From Sulfurimonas sp. UBA6014 (GTDB taxonomy: Bacteria > Campylobacterota > Campylobacteria > Campylobacterales > Sulfurimonadaceae), in NCBI GenBank assembly GCA_002428085.1, contig DJAA01000062.1, forward strand, positions 26,384-31,557: a DNA stretch of 5,174 nucleotides. Direction: 5' to 3'. Each line of letters starts with the position of its first letter. Positions within the stretch are counted from its first letter, which is position 1. Below are positions 1 through 5,174 of this stretch, piece by piece. The translations under genes were made by a program, and so were the position numbers. The notes beneath the pieces were generated by a model. It saw nothing but the letters and a program-made list of their open reading frames with translations, did no database searches and had not been told where the DNA came from.

Positions 1-67
1 TCATTGCGAGGAAGAATGACGAAGCAATCTATGGCAGGCTTATCGATTGTAACGTTCCTTGCAATGA
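1..67. repeat. Imperfect palindromic intergenic repeat (REP/MITE-like), possibly cut by the window edge
   Basis: The outer arms at 1-13 (TCATTGCGAGGAA) and 55-67 (TTCCTTGCAATGA) are inverted complements with a single C-to-T difference, which still allows a G-U pair. The complementarity continues inward with gaps: GAAGCAATC at 21-29 faces GATTG at 45-49, around a loop near 30-44. From memory, sequences of the form ATTGCGAGGAA...GAAGCAATC recur as dispersed intergenic repeats in several bacterial groups; I cannot verify copies here. It lies 57 bp past the mtgA stop codon, so it could also fold in the mtgA transcript and act as a 3' stem-loop. There is no strong T-run after it. Confidence 0.6.
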
Positions 68-123
68 GGGGAAATTTATATCGCATAAAATTGAAATTGC
101 GCCCCTTATGAGTGAAAATCTTC

Positions 124-1092
124 TTACTGTGTTACATTTGCCTCATCTTGCACAACAGCAGAAGATTCTGTGGGGATTTCAGTTTTTGGGGAGTCGTCGA
201 TTTGTGTGGATGTTTCGCTTGCAGGTTCATCACTTGTTGGTGTATCGCTTGCAGGTTCATCACTTACAGGTTCATCACTTGTCGGTGTTTCACTCGTAGA
301 GATATCAAAAAATGACTCTAGAGAAGTATTTATTTCGGTTGTTGTGGGTAGATTTTCTTCTTTTACAGGTGTCATAACCTCTTTAATAGACTGGATAACT
401 CCTCTGCGCTTCATGGTTTTTAGAATGATACGAGCACGGTTTTTGACGTATTTTTGATTGCCTGTTGGATTGTATCTGATAGGATTTGGAAGAACAGCAG
501 CAAGTCGTGACGCTTCGTTGGCTGTGAGGTTTTTGGCACTTTTGTGGTAATAATGACGCGCTGCAGCTTCGATGCCGAAAATCCCATCACCCCATTCAGC
601 AACGTTAAGATAAATCTCTAAAATACGACGCTTAGAGATAGTTTTTTCGATGCGCCATGTGATGATTGCCTCTTTGATTTTTCGCACTGGATTCTTACTT
701 GGTGAAAGATAGAGGTTTTTGGAGAGTTGTTGACTGATGGTGCTTCCGCCGATTAAGGTTTTTTTCTTGATACTGCGCTCAATTGCGTTTTCCATCCCCT
801 TAACGTCAAAACCATCATGATTCCAAAATCCGTCATCTTCTCCGATAAGAACTGCTTTGATAATGTTGGAAGAAATTTTGTCCAGACTCACCCATTTTTG
901 AGTGAGGTGCATCTCTCGATTTTCATCTGCCCACTGGTTTTCTCGATATTGCATAAAAGCAGTCGGTATAGGACGCTCATTTTTTAGAGCGGCAATATCA
1001 GGATAAACAGTATAACGCCCAATGTCAATTGCTCCAAGCGCTAAAAGAAGAAGAAGTATTTTCCAAAATTTATTCATTGTATTTCCGCTCAT
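124..1092 (-). CDS. mtgA: Monofunctional biosynthetic peptidoglycan transglycosylase MtgA with a long C-terminal tail
   Basis: This GT51 glycosyltransferase polymerises lipid II into glycan strands at the periplasmic face of the inner membrane. An N-terminal anchor (about residues 8-24, FWKILLLLLALGAIDIG) precedes the catalytic domain. All GT51 motifs are visible: EDDGFWNHDGFD at 85-96 with catalytic Glu85, GGSTISQQLSKN at 115-126, RKIKE at 137-141, RRILEIYLN at 155-163 with the second conserved Glu159, and GIFGIEAAARHYY at 170-182. There is no transpeptidase domain. The catalytic domain ends near residue 235. The remaining roughly 85 residues are a Ser/Thr/Glu/Pro-rich acidic tail, making the protein 322 aa against about 230-245 for typical MtgA. 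Met1 directly follows the upstream gene's TAG stop. Met6 (start at 1077) has a better-spaced GGAAA upstream and is a credible alternative start. It probably shares a transcript with the upstream GGDEF/EAL gene. Confidence 0.95.
   Translation of the reverse strand: MSGNTMNKFWKILLLLLALGAIDIGRYTVYPDIAALKNERPIPTAFMQYRENQWADENREMHLTQKWVSLDKISSNIIKAVLIGEDDGFWNHDGFDVKGMENAIERSIKKKTLIGGSTISQQLSKNLYLSPSKNPVRKIKEAIITWRIEKTISKRRILEIYLNVAEWGDGIFGIEAAARHYYHKSAKNLTANEASRLAAVLPNPIRYNPTGNQKYVKNRARIILKTMKRRGVIQSIKEVMTPVKEENLPTTTEINTSLESFFDISTSETPTSDEPVSDEPASDTPTSDEPASETSTQIDDSPKTEIPTESSAVVQDEANVTQ
211..300 (-). repeat. Six tandem 15-bp units coding a pentapeptide repeat in the MtgA tail
   Basis: Six consecutive 15-bp units begin at 211, 226, 241, 256, 271 and 286. 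The units alternate partly as a 30-bp higher-order repeat, with 211-240 and 241-270 agreeing at 26 of 30 positions. The core AGGTTCATCACTT occurs at 223-235, 253-265 and 268-280. On the coding (minus) strand they give MtgA residues 265-294 as variations on P-(T/V/A)-S-D-(E/T). Because the unit is a multiple of three, copy-number change would lengthen or shorten the tail without a frameshift. Confidence 0.85.
1082..1086 (-). promoter_or_regulatory. Possible ribosome binding site for an internal mtgA start (Met6)
   Basis: On the minus strand GGAAA lies four bases before the ATG at 1075-1077. The first ATG (1090-1092) has only a weak AGAG close upstream, within the end of the preceding gene. This makes Met6 a real competitor for the mtgA start. 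The protein would then begin MNKFWK, immediately before the membrane anchor. Confidence 0.4.
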
Positions 1093-2661
1093 CTACTCTA
1101 GTTTTAATTTAGGCTCATCGATATAAAACCCTTGCGAATAATCTATCCCTAAAGATTTTACTTTATCTATGATGGTGCTTGAGTGGACGAACTCTGCTAT
1201 GGTTTTTACCCCAAGTTTTTTGGCAAACTCCACGATGGTCTCAACGACTAAAAAAGAGTTTTCGTTCACATCAATATTTTCAATAAGCGAGCCATCTATT
1301 TTGATATAATCAACCTTCATTTTTACAAGATATGAAAAGTTTGAGTACCCACTTCCAAAGTCATCTATGGCAATTTTAGCCCCATAACGTTTCACCTCGC
1401 TTATAAATCTTGAAACTTTTTTAAAGTCTTTAATCGCCTCAGACTCTAAAAGCTCAAATACGACTCTATGGGAAATGTCACTATTTTTTAGCTTTTCGAT
1501 GATAAATTTAAAAATTTCCCCATTCATAATATCCTCAATGGAGAGATTGATACTAAACTCGTATTCATTATCTTTAAATGCTTCAAAAGACTTGTTGATG
1601 ATAAGCTTCGTCACTTGACTGTAGAGCTTCATTTTTTTGGCAATAGGGATAAAAAGAAAAGGTGACATAATTTTGCCGTTATTGTCTATAAGTCGCGCTA
1701 AACACTCATATTTGGTAATTTTGAGCGTTTTGTTGTCAAATATGGGCTGAAAATAAGGGAGTACATTTGACTCTTCTACGGCTTGTCGCACGATGCCAGA
1801 GAGGTTGAGATTTATCTTATACTCATTTTCAAATTCCATTCTATCTTCATATATCCAAAACGGGATTTGATTCTCTTTAGCGTATTTCATAGCCATTGAG
1901 ACCTTTGAAAACATATTATTGCTGTCTGTGTTTGAACAAGAAGCCAGCGTGATATCGACATATATTTTCGTATCTTGGTACTCAACTACGATGTTTTTTA
2001 GCCTCTCATAGAGCGTTGTTAAATACTCTTTCAAATCATAAAAACCGAGATTCTTATGGAGCACTATGGCAAATTCAACCCCTGAAAACCTATATATCGT
2101 ATCTTCTTTGAGGTTTTCTACAAGATATTTACTCACCTGCTCTAAAACATTGTCACCGATTATAAATCCATAAAAATTGTTGATTGTCTTAAAATTATCA
2201 ATATTGATAACCACAAGACCTGCCTCATCATTCTCGTGCAAATCTTTTCTCAGTTGGTACATATTTGGAAGATTTGTTAAGTGGTCAGTAAAGTATCTAC
2301 CAAGCAACTGGTTTGTATGCAGCTGAATTGTTTGAGTTTTTGCACTATTTTCTTTTTGCAACTCTACTAAAATTTCATCTCGCAAGTCTGACTCTTGTAT
2401 CTCTTTCTCAAGAGTGTAAAAAACAACGACTGTTTGCATTTTATCTTCATGCTTGAGGAGATGAATCTTGGCATGGGGAAATATTTTTTGAAGTTCTGAC
2501 TTGAGGTTTTGGACTAAAACAGTGTTGTGGATAAATGAGACGATGTGGACTAAAATGTGTTTTCCATGAAGAGTAGAAATCTTTTTTAAGATAGGAGGTA
2601 TATCGACTGATGAGCGAAGTGCAAAGCTATTTACCTCTAAAGAATCAGTATCTTTACTCAT
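1093..2661 (-). CDS. Cytosolic GGDEF-EAL protein, degenerate GGDEF, probable c-di-GMP phosphodiesterase
   Basis: The domain order is an N-terminal region (1-86), a helical linker (about 87-120), GGDEF (about 121-270) and EAL (about 285-520). No membrane segment is seen, so it should act in the cytosol. The GGDEF lead motif DHLTNLPN is at 126-133. The signature is SGVEF (193-197), and the first metal-site Asp of the usual DxD is Asn153, so diguanylate cyclase activity is unlikely. The EAL domain keeps Glu319 (in ECL), Asn372, Glu403, Asp433-Asp434 (DDFGSGYS), Lys454 (KID), Glu490 and Gln510 (QGF). This set is consistent with c-di-GMP hydrolysis. The usual second Glu of the EGVE motif is His493, which leaves some doubt. 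A GGAG site five bases upstream supports the ATG at 2661. The stop codon abuts the mtgA start. The sensory input is unknown; residues 20-86 weakly resemble the start of a FIST domain. Confidence 0.93.
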   Translation of the reverse strand: MSKDTDSLEVNSFALRSSVDIPPILKKISTLHGKHILVHIVSFIHNTVLVQNLKSELQKIFPHAKIHLLKHEDKMQTVVVFYTLEKEIQESDLRDEILVELQKENSAKTQTIQLHTNQLLGRYFTDHLTNLPNMYQLRKDLHENDEAGLVVINIDNFKTINNFYGFIIGDNVLEQVSKYLVENLKEDTIYRFSGVEFAIVLHKNLGFYDLKEYLTTLYERLKNIVVEYQDTKIYVDITLASCSNTDSNNMFSKVSMAMKYAKENQIPFWIYEDRMEFENEYKINLNLSGIVRQAVEESNVLPYFQPIFDNKTLKITKYECLARLIDNNGKIMSPFLFIPIAKKMKLYSQVTKLIINKSFEAFKDNEYEFSINLSIEDIMNGEIFKFIIEKLKNSDISHRVVFELLESEAIKDFKKVSRFISEVKRYGAKIAIDDFGSGYSNFSYLVKMKVDYIKIDGSLIENIDVNENSFLVVETIVEFAKKLGVKTIAEFVHSSTIIDKVKSLGIDYSQGFYIDEPKLKLE

Positions 2662-2666
2662 AAAAT

Positions 2667-2670
2667 CTCC
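2667..2670 (-). promoter_or_regulatory. Ribosome binding site of the GGDEF-EAL gene
   Basis: GGAG on the minus strand lies five bases before the ATG at 2659-2661. It supports this start over internal methionines. Confidence 0.7.
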
Positions 2671-2687
2671 AATGAATTTCTGAAGTC

Positions 2688-2693
2688 ATTCTA
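2688..2693 (-). promoter_or_regulatory. Putative -10 box of the GGDEF-EAL/mtgA promoter
   Basis: The minus strand reads TGTGATAGAAT, a TAGAAT -10-like hexamer. It predicts a leader of roughly 20 bases before the ATG. No good -35 is seen at the expected distance, which is usual for sigma70 promoters in Campylobacterota. This is pattern matching only. Confidence 0.4.
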
Positions 2694-2732
2694 TCACAAA
2701 AAACAGATTTTTAGTTTTATGTGCTTGAGGCT

Positions 2733-2747
2733 CTTAAAAACTTTAAG
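2733..2747. promoter_or_regulatory. 15-bp palindrome in the divergent spacer (possible operator)
   Basis: CTTAAA and TTTAAG form perfect 6-bp inverted arms around AAC. The site lies between the two divergent -10-like boxes, adjoining the expected -35 zone of the plus-strand promoter. Its placement fits a dimeric regulator acting on both directions. It is AT-rich, so chance occurrence is quite possible. Confidence 0.3.
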
Positions 2748-2769
2748 CAAAACACAACCACTCTTTGAC

Positions 2770-2775
2770 TATACT
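2770..2775 (+). promoter_or_regulatory. Putative -10 box of the UDG/exported-protein operon
   Basis: TATACT matches the -10 consensus at five of six positions. It would start transcription near 2782, about 25 bases before the TTG start. TTGACT at 2765-2770 resembles a -35 but overlaps this box. It would instead have to pair with TATAAG at 2792-2797 over an overlong spacer. I therefore favour TATACT as the -10. Confidence 0.45.
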
Positions 2776-2794
2776 CTACAAACAAAATTTTTAT

Positions 2795-2798
2795 AAGG
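2795..2798 (+). promoter_or_regulatory. Ribosome binding site deciding the TTG start of the UDG-like gene
   Basis: AAGG lies seven bases before TTG at 2806-2808. The first in-frame ATG is codon 64, inside the conserved domain after the CxxC pair. The TTG start is therefore well supported. Confidence 0.55.
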
Positions 2799-2805
2799 TT
2801 GGTAG

Positions 2806-3462
2806 TTGAAATCATTTCAAAATCTCATTTTGCTACAAAATCTTTACAGACTAAAAGCTCTTGGATTCCAATACAGTGACCCTTTTTCTGTCAACGAAAA
2901 AAACTCTCATGAAAATCCAAAAAGTATAGAAGAGTTGGCTAAAAATATCTCCACATGCCATTTGTGTGACTTAAGCAAATCTCGCTCACAAAGCATGAGC
3001 GGCTATGGAGATATAAACGCGGATGTGATGATCATAGACTATAGTGTTTCTTCTATAGAAGATGAAACAAATGGCTACTATGCTGGAAGAAGTGGTGAGA
3101 CACTTACAAAAATGATAGAAAATGTTTTAAAATTTAAAGTAGAAGATGTCTATTTTACCCATGCCATCAAATGCAAACCACTCCATTCAAACGTCCCTTC
3201 TTTGAGTGAATGGGACTCTTGCAAATCTTATTTGTACTCACAAATAGAGTTTGTAAAACCAAAAGTTATCATTACTTTAGGTGAGGATTCTTATGCAAAA
3301 GTAACAGGCGAATATGACAATTTTAAAAGTGTCCGCGGGCATGTAATCGACTTCAAAAAATACAAACTTGTCCCTATAGATCACCCACAATTTTTACTCA
3401 GAAATCCTGAGCTTAAAAAAATGGCATTCAACGACTTAAAAACTATAAAGAGCTGCTTATGA
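2806..3462 (+). CDS. Uracil-DNA glycosylase superfamily (family 4-like, Fe-S) protein with altered catalytic motif
   Basis: Family 4 enzymes excise uracil from deaminated DNA and carry a 4Fe-4S cluster. The four cluster cysteines are present: Cys51 and Cys54 (CHLC), Cys123 (IKCKP) and Cys139 (SCKSYL). Other family blocks are visible: NGYYAGRSG at 89-97, PKVIITLG at 152-159, RG at 177-178, and the C-terminal HPQFLLRNPELK at 193-204 matching the HPsxLLR motif. Motif A, normally GEAPG or GEGPG, aligns with DYSVS at 78-82, so the usual catalytic Glu is Tyr79. The TTG start is backed by AAGG at 2795-2798 and by a helical N-terminus (FQNLILLQNLYRLKALG) of a kind I associate with Campylobacterota homologs. 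The last codons overlap the next gene in an ATGA, so the two are probably co-translated. Whether it removes uracil is uncertain. Confidence 0.85.
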   Translation: MKSFQNLILLQNLYRLKALGFQYSDPFSVNEKNSHENPKSIEELAKNISTCHLCDLSKSRSQSMSGYGDINADVMIIDYSVSSIEDETNGYYAGRSGETLTKMIENVLKFKVEDVYFTHAIKCKPLHSNVPSLSEWDSCKSYLYSQIEFVKPKVIITLGEDSYAKVTGEYDNFKSVRGHVIDFKKYKLVPIDHPQFLLRNPELKKMAFNDLKTIKSCL

Positions 3463-4673
3463 AAAAAATTCTCCTCCTCATGTTCCCGATTATCCTTTTT
3501 GGAAAAAGTTTTTTGATATCCAATATTCCATTACCAAAAATATATATACAAAATTTAGACCCTTACAAATGTAACAAAAAATGTCTGCAATCCTTTATGG
3601 ATACGGGGATGATTTTTTCTTTTTTAGCCCATTCTGATTCAAAACTTGAAAACAAGGGGCAAGAAGAGACAAGAATGATGAACGCAAATGTCTTAAATAT
3701 TGGTTCTCAAACTGTTAACAATAAAGTTAAAATAGCACTTTTATTGCCTCATAAAATCATCGGCAAATACACAGCATCAACAACAAACGCCTCTTTTGCT
3801 TATCTCATCGCTAAAAATAGAGCTTTTGAACTCAAAAGTTACCAAATAGAGAGTGAAAGTGCTCAAGAGATTGCCGCTACGCTTGAAAAGATTAAAAGAG
3901 ATGGATTCAATCATGTTATAGCGCCTTTAACTCAAGAAGGGGCAAACGCAGTCTCGAGAATCGATCCTAAACTGTATGTCTATTTTCCCACAGTCAACAA
4001 AAAAGACACACAAGAGAGCTCCTCTTATTTATACTATGGCGGGATTGACTACAGACTTCAAAGTGATAAACTCCTTAAAAAAGCGCACTCTCCCCTTGTG
4101 ATTTTTTATGACCAGTCGGCGATTGGAAATAAGCTTGCCACATATGAAGAAGAACGGTTTAAAAATGACTCCGACACAGGGAGTCAAAATGTCATCAAAC
4201 TTCTTATCCCTACACGAACAACGAACTTGGAAACTCAACTTAAAAATAACGGAGCGATTCAATACGGCTCTTTTTTCCTAAACACCCCCATAGTTAAGAG
4301 TGCCATGATAATGTCACAAATCACTTTATATGGAACCAAGGCGGCAAATATTCTCTCCACGCAAATAAATTACGACCCTCTTATGCTCTCTATGACTCAG
4401 TATAAAGACCGTAAAAATATGATAATCGCAAACTCCATAACACAAAATAGCAATCTTTTAATAGAGACCAATGCTCTCCTTGAGAACGATATCATGTATG
4501 ACTGGATTAACTATACAACAACGGTAGGGATAGATTTTTTCTTTAATCAAATCACAAATGATGAGCGTGAATACAACATAGCAATGAAAGAGAACCAAAT
4601 GATTTACCCAATTGAACTGATGCAACCATCAGTCTCAAGGTTTGTAACCTATGAATCAAAGCTCAAAGAGTGA
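3459..4673 (+). CDS. Exported protein of unknown function, type I periplasmic-binding/LpoA-like fold
   Basis: The 404-aa protein starts with a short basic stretch and a hydrophobic core (MKKILLLMFPIILFG), a likely Sec signal peptide. No lipobox cysteine is present, so it should be soluble in the periplasm. A region to about residue 88 includes a Cys38-x3-Cys42 pair, which could form a disulfide. From KIALLLP (91-97) onward, the alternating strand/helix pattern resembles type I periplasmic-binding proteins and the C-terminal domain of LpoA, the outer-membrane activator of PBP1A. Examples are GFNHVIAPLTQEGANAV at 149-165, the YLYYGGIDYRLQSDKL stretch at 190-205, and SPLVIFYDQSAIGNKLA at 211-227. 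The fold call is from pattern, not a search. ATGA overlap with the UDG-like gene argues for one operon. Its last 18 bp overlap the convergent ybgC. The ligand or partner is unknown. Confidence 0.85.
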   Translation: MKKILLLMFPIILFGKSFLISNIPLPKIYIQNLDPYKCNKKCLQSFMDTGMIFSFLAHSDSKLENKGQEETRMMNANVLNIGSQTVNNKVKIALLLPHKIIGKYTASTTNASFAYLIAKNRAFELKSYQIESESAQEIAATLEKIKRDGFNHVIAPLTQEGANAVSRIDPKLYVYFPTVNKKDTQESSSYLYYGGIDYRLQSDKLLKKAHSPLVIFYDQSAIGNKLATYEEERFKNDSDTGSQNVIKLLIPTRTTNLETQLKNNGAIQYGSFFLNTPIVKSAMIMSQITLYGTKAANILSTQINYDPLMLSMTQYKDRKNMIIANSITQNSNLLIETNALLENDIMYDWINYTTTVGIDFFFNQITNDEREYNIAMKENQMIYPIELMQPSVSRFVTYESKLKE

Positions 4674-5036
4674 TAAGATAAGCTCTTTAAGCTTCCCTCC
4701 TAGCTTTTGAGGCTTCCCTTCATGCGTGATATACACTAAAGTTATCTTCATCTCAAAAATCTTTTCCCCTTCTTTATGTATCGTTTGGAGCAGTGTAAAT
4801 GAAGCACCTCGCATCTCTAGAAGTTCATTGGTAACAACCAACAAATCCCCTAATTTAGCACTCGCTACATAATCTGCAACAAGCTTTCTAGCTACAAAAT
4901 GACCATTTTCCAAAACAGGATTCAACCCTTTTTTAAAAAAAACCTCACTGCGAGAACGCTCACAAAAGTTCAAATAATTGGAATGATACACAACCCCACC
5001 CGCATCTGTATCTTCATAATAGACCCTTATCTGCAT
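4656..5036 (-). CDS. ybgC: YbgC-type hotdog-fold acyl-CoA thioesterase
   Basis: The N-terminal signature YYEDTDAGGVVYHSNYLNF (residues 6-24) is the classic YbgC/4HBT motif, with Asp11 as the expected catalytic acid and His18 following the VVY strand. It is followed by CERSRSEVF at 25-33. The 126-aa length is normal for a single hotdog domain, which works as an oligomer. Family members hydrolyse acyl-CoA or acyl-ACP thioesters in the cytosol. In many proteobacteria ybgC sits with tol-pal, but no tol-pal gene is in this window. AGGAG at 5045-5049, eight bases upstream, supports the ATG at 5036. The gene is convergent with the exported-protein gene and overlaps its 3' end by 18 bp. The physiological substrate cannot be read from sequence. 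Confidence 0.93.
   Translation of the reverse strand: MQIRVYYEDTDAGGVVYHSNYLNFCERSRSEVFFKKGLNPVLENGHFVARKLVADYVASAKLGDLLVVTNELLEMRGASFTLLQTIHKEGEKIFEMKITLVYITHEGKPQKLGGKLKELILSLFEL
4660..4693. terminator. Stem-loop shared by the two convergent gene ends (possible weak terminator)
   Basis: AGCTCAAAGAG (4660-4670) and CTCTTTAAGCT (4683-4693) form an 11-bp stem around a 12-base loop. One position is C-A mismatched in plus-strand RNA but G-U paired in minus-strand RNA, so the ybgC transcript folds better. The stem spans the final codons of ybgC and the stop codon of the exported-protein gene. No long T-run follows on either strand; minus has only TTGATTC. Terminator activity is therefore uncertain. 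Confidence 0.4.
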
Positions 5037-5044
5037 CTTATAAA

Positions 5045-5049
5045 CTCCT
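5045..5049 (-). promoter_or_regulatory. Ribosome binding site of ybgC
   Basis: A consensus AGGAG on the minus strand is eight bases before the ybgC ATG. It fixes the start at 5036. Confidence 0.7.
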
Positions 5050-5127
5050 ATTTTTAAGGCTTTAGCACTTCTTTGATAAATTTTGTGTATGTTGAGAGTG
5101 TAACTGAAACATTTTAATCATGAGCAT

Positions 5128-5174
5128 ATGAGACACCTAAACAATATCAGCATCACGGCTTTCATACTGCCTAT
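5128..5174 (+). CDS. Possible N-terminus of a membrane protein, truncated by the window end
   Basis: The open frame from ATG 5128 reads MRHLNNISITAFILP and then leaves the window. A short polar start followed by a hydrophobic stretch is typical of the first membrane helix of chemoreceptors, sensor kinases or membrane GGDEF proteins, but 15 residues cannot identify the family. It would be divergent from ybgC with a 91-bp spacer. The ribosome site is poor: only GAG at 5122-5124, three bases from the ATG. A TTTAAT at 5113-5118 could be a -10, but it is very near the start. The opposite strand also has a short open frame ending at 5137, so the call is tentative. Confidence 0.4.
   Translation, partial: MRHLNNISITAFILP

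Noticed and set aside
211..300. CRISPR-like array
   Set aside because: Units are contiguous 15-mers without spacers and are in frame within mtgA.
108..457. Plus-strand open frames of 63-95 codons opposite the mtgA tail
   Set aside because: They lie antisense to a gene with clear GT51 motifs and are repetitive only because they read the 15-bp tandem repeats in other frames. No ribosome site or domain is seen.
420..602. Minus-strand open frame of 60 codons
   Set aside because: It is an out-of-frame shadow inside mtgA on the same strand, with no motif of its own.
3459..3530. Lipoprotein signal peptide, as in true LpoA
   Set aside because: There is no cysteine near the end of the hydrophobic core. 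The first cysteine is residue 38.
4029..4262. Minus-strand open frame of 77 codons
   Set aside because: It is antisense inside the exported-protein gene, lacks a convincing ribosome site and resembles nothing I recognise.
5137..5174. C-terminal end of a minus-strand gene (frame ending RDADIV then TAG at 5137-5139)
   Set aside because: Only about 11 codons are visible, with no recognisable motif. The overlapping plus-strand start gives a more protein-like hydrophobic N-terminus, though neither can be proven here.
1..5174. Defence system, prophage or mobile cassette
   Set aside because: All genes are explained by housekeeping or envelope families. There are no integrase, transposase, toxin, nuclease or attachment-site signatures, and composition looks uniform by eye.

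Overview
The window looks like ordinary chromosome from an AT-rich member of the Campylobacterota, probably a Sulfurimonas- or Sulfuricurvum-like organism. This is inferred from the low-GC composition, the style of the EAL-domain motifs (ECL, FELLES, AEFV), the divergent family 4-type uracil-DNA glycosylase, and weak -35 elements with recognisable -10 boxes. No rRNA, tRNA, CRISPR, integrase or transposase was found.

Layout. The left edge (1-123) holds an imperfect palindromic element resembling a dispersed intergenic repeat. Next are two genes on the minus strand that abut with no gap. Upstream is a soluble c-di-GMP protein with a degenerate GGDEF domain and a largely intact EAL domain (1093-2661). 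Downstream is mtgA, a membrane-anchored peptidoglycan glycosyltransferase with an unusual repeat-rich C-terminal tail (124-1092). A 144-bp divergent spacer (2662-2805) carries promoter-like -10 boxes for both directions and a 15-bp palindrome. Two genes then run on the plus strand as a four-base-overlap pair: a uracil-DNA glycosylase-superfamily protein with the Fe-S cysteines but without the usual catalytic motif A (2806-3462), and an exported protein that looks like a type I periplasmic-binding/LpoA-like fold (3459-4673). The convergent ybgC thioesterase gene (4656-5036, minus) overlaps that gene's end by 18 bp, inside a stem-loop. The right edge (from 5128) probably starts another plus-strand membrane protein, cut by the window.

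How they fit together. There is an envelope theme (MtgA, the LpoA-like periplasmic protein, YbgC), with a c-di-GMP effector or phosphodiesterase placed directly upstream of mtgA. The DNA-repair-like protein is co-translated with the periplasmic protein without an obvious functional reason. I see no clear new multi-gene system. The best leads are the MtgA tail, the c-di-GMP/mtgA coupling, the catalytically odd UDG and its exported partner.
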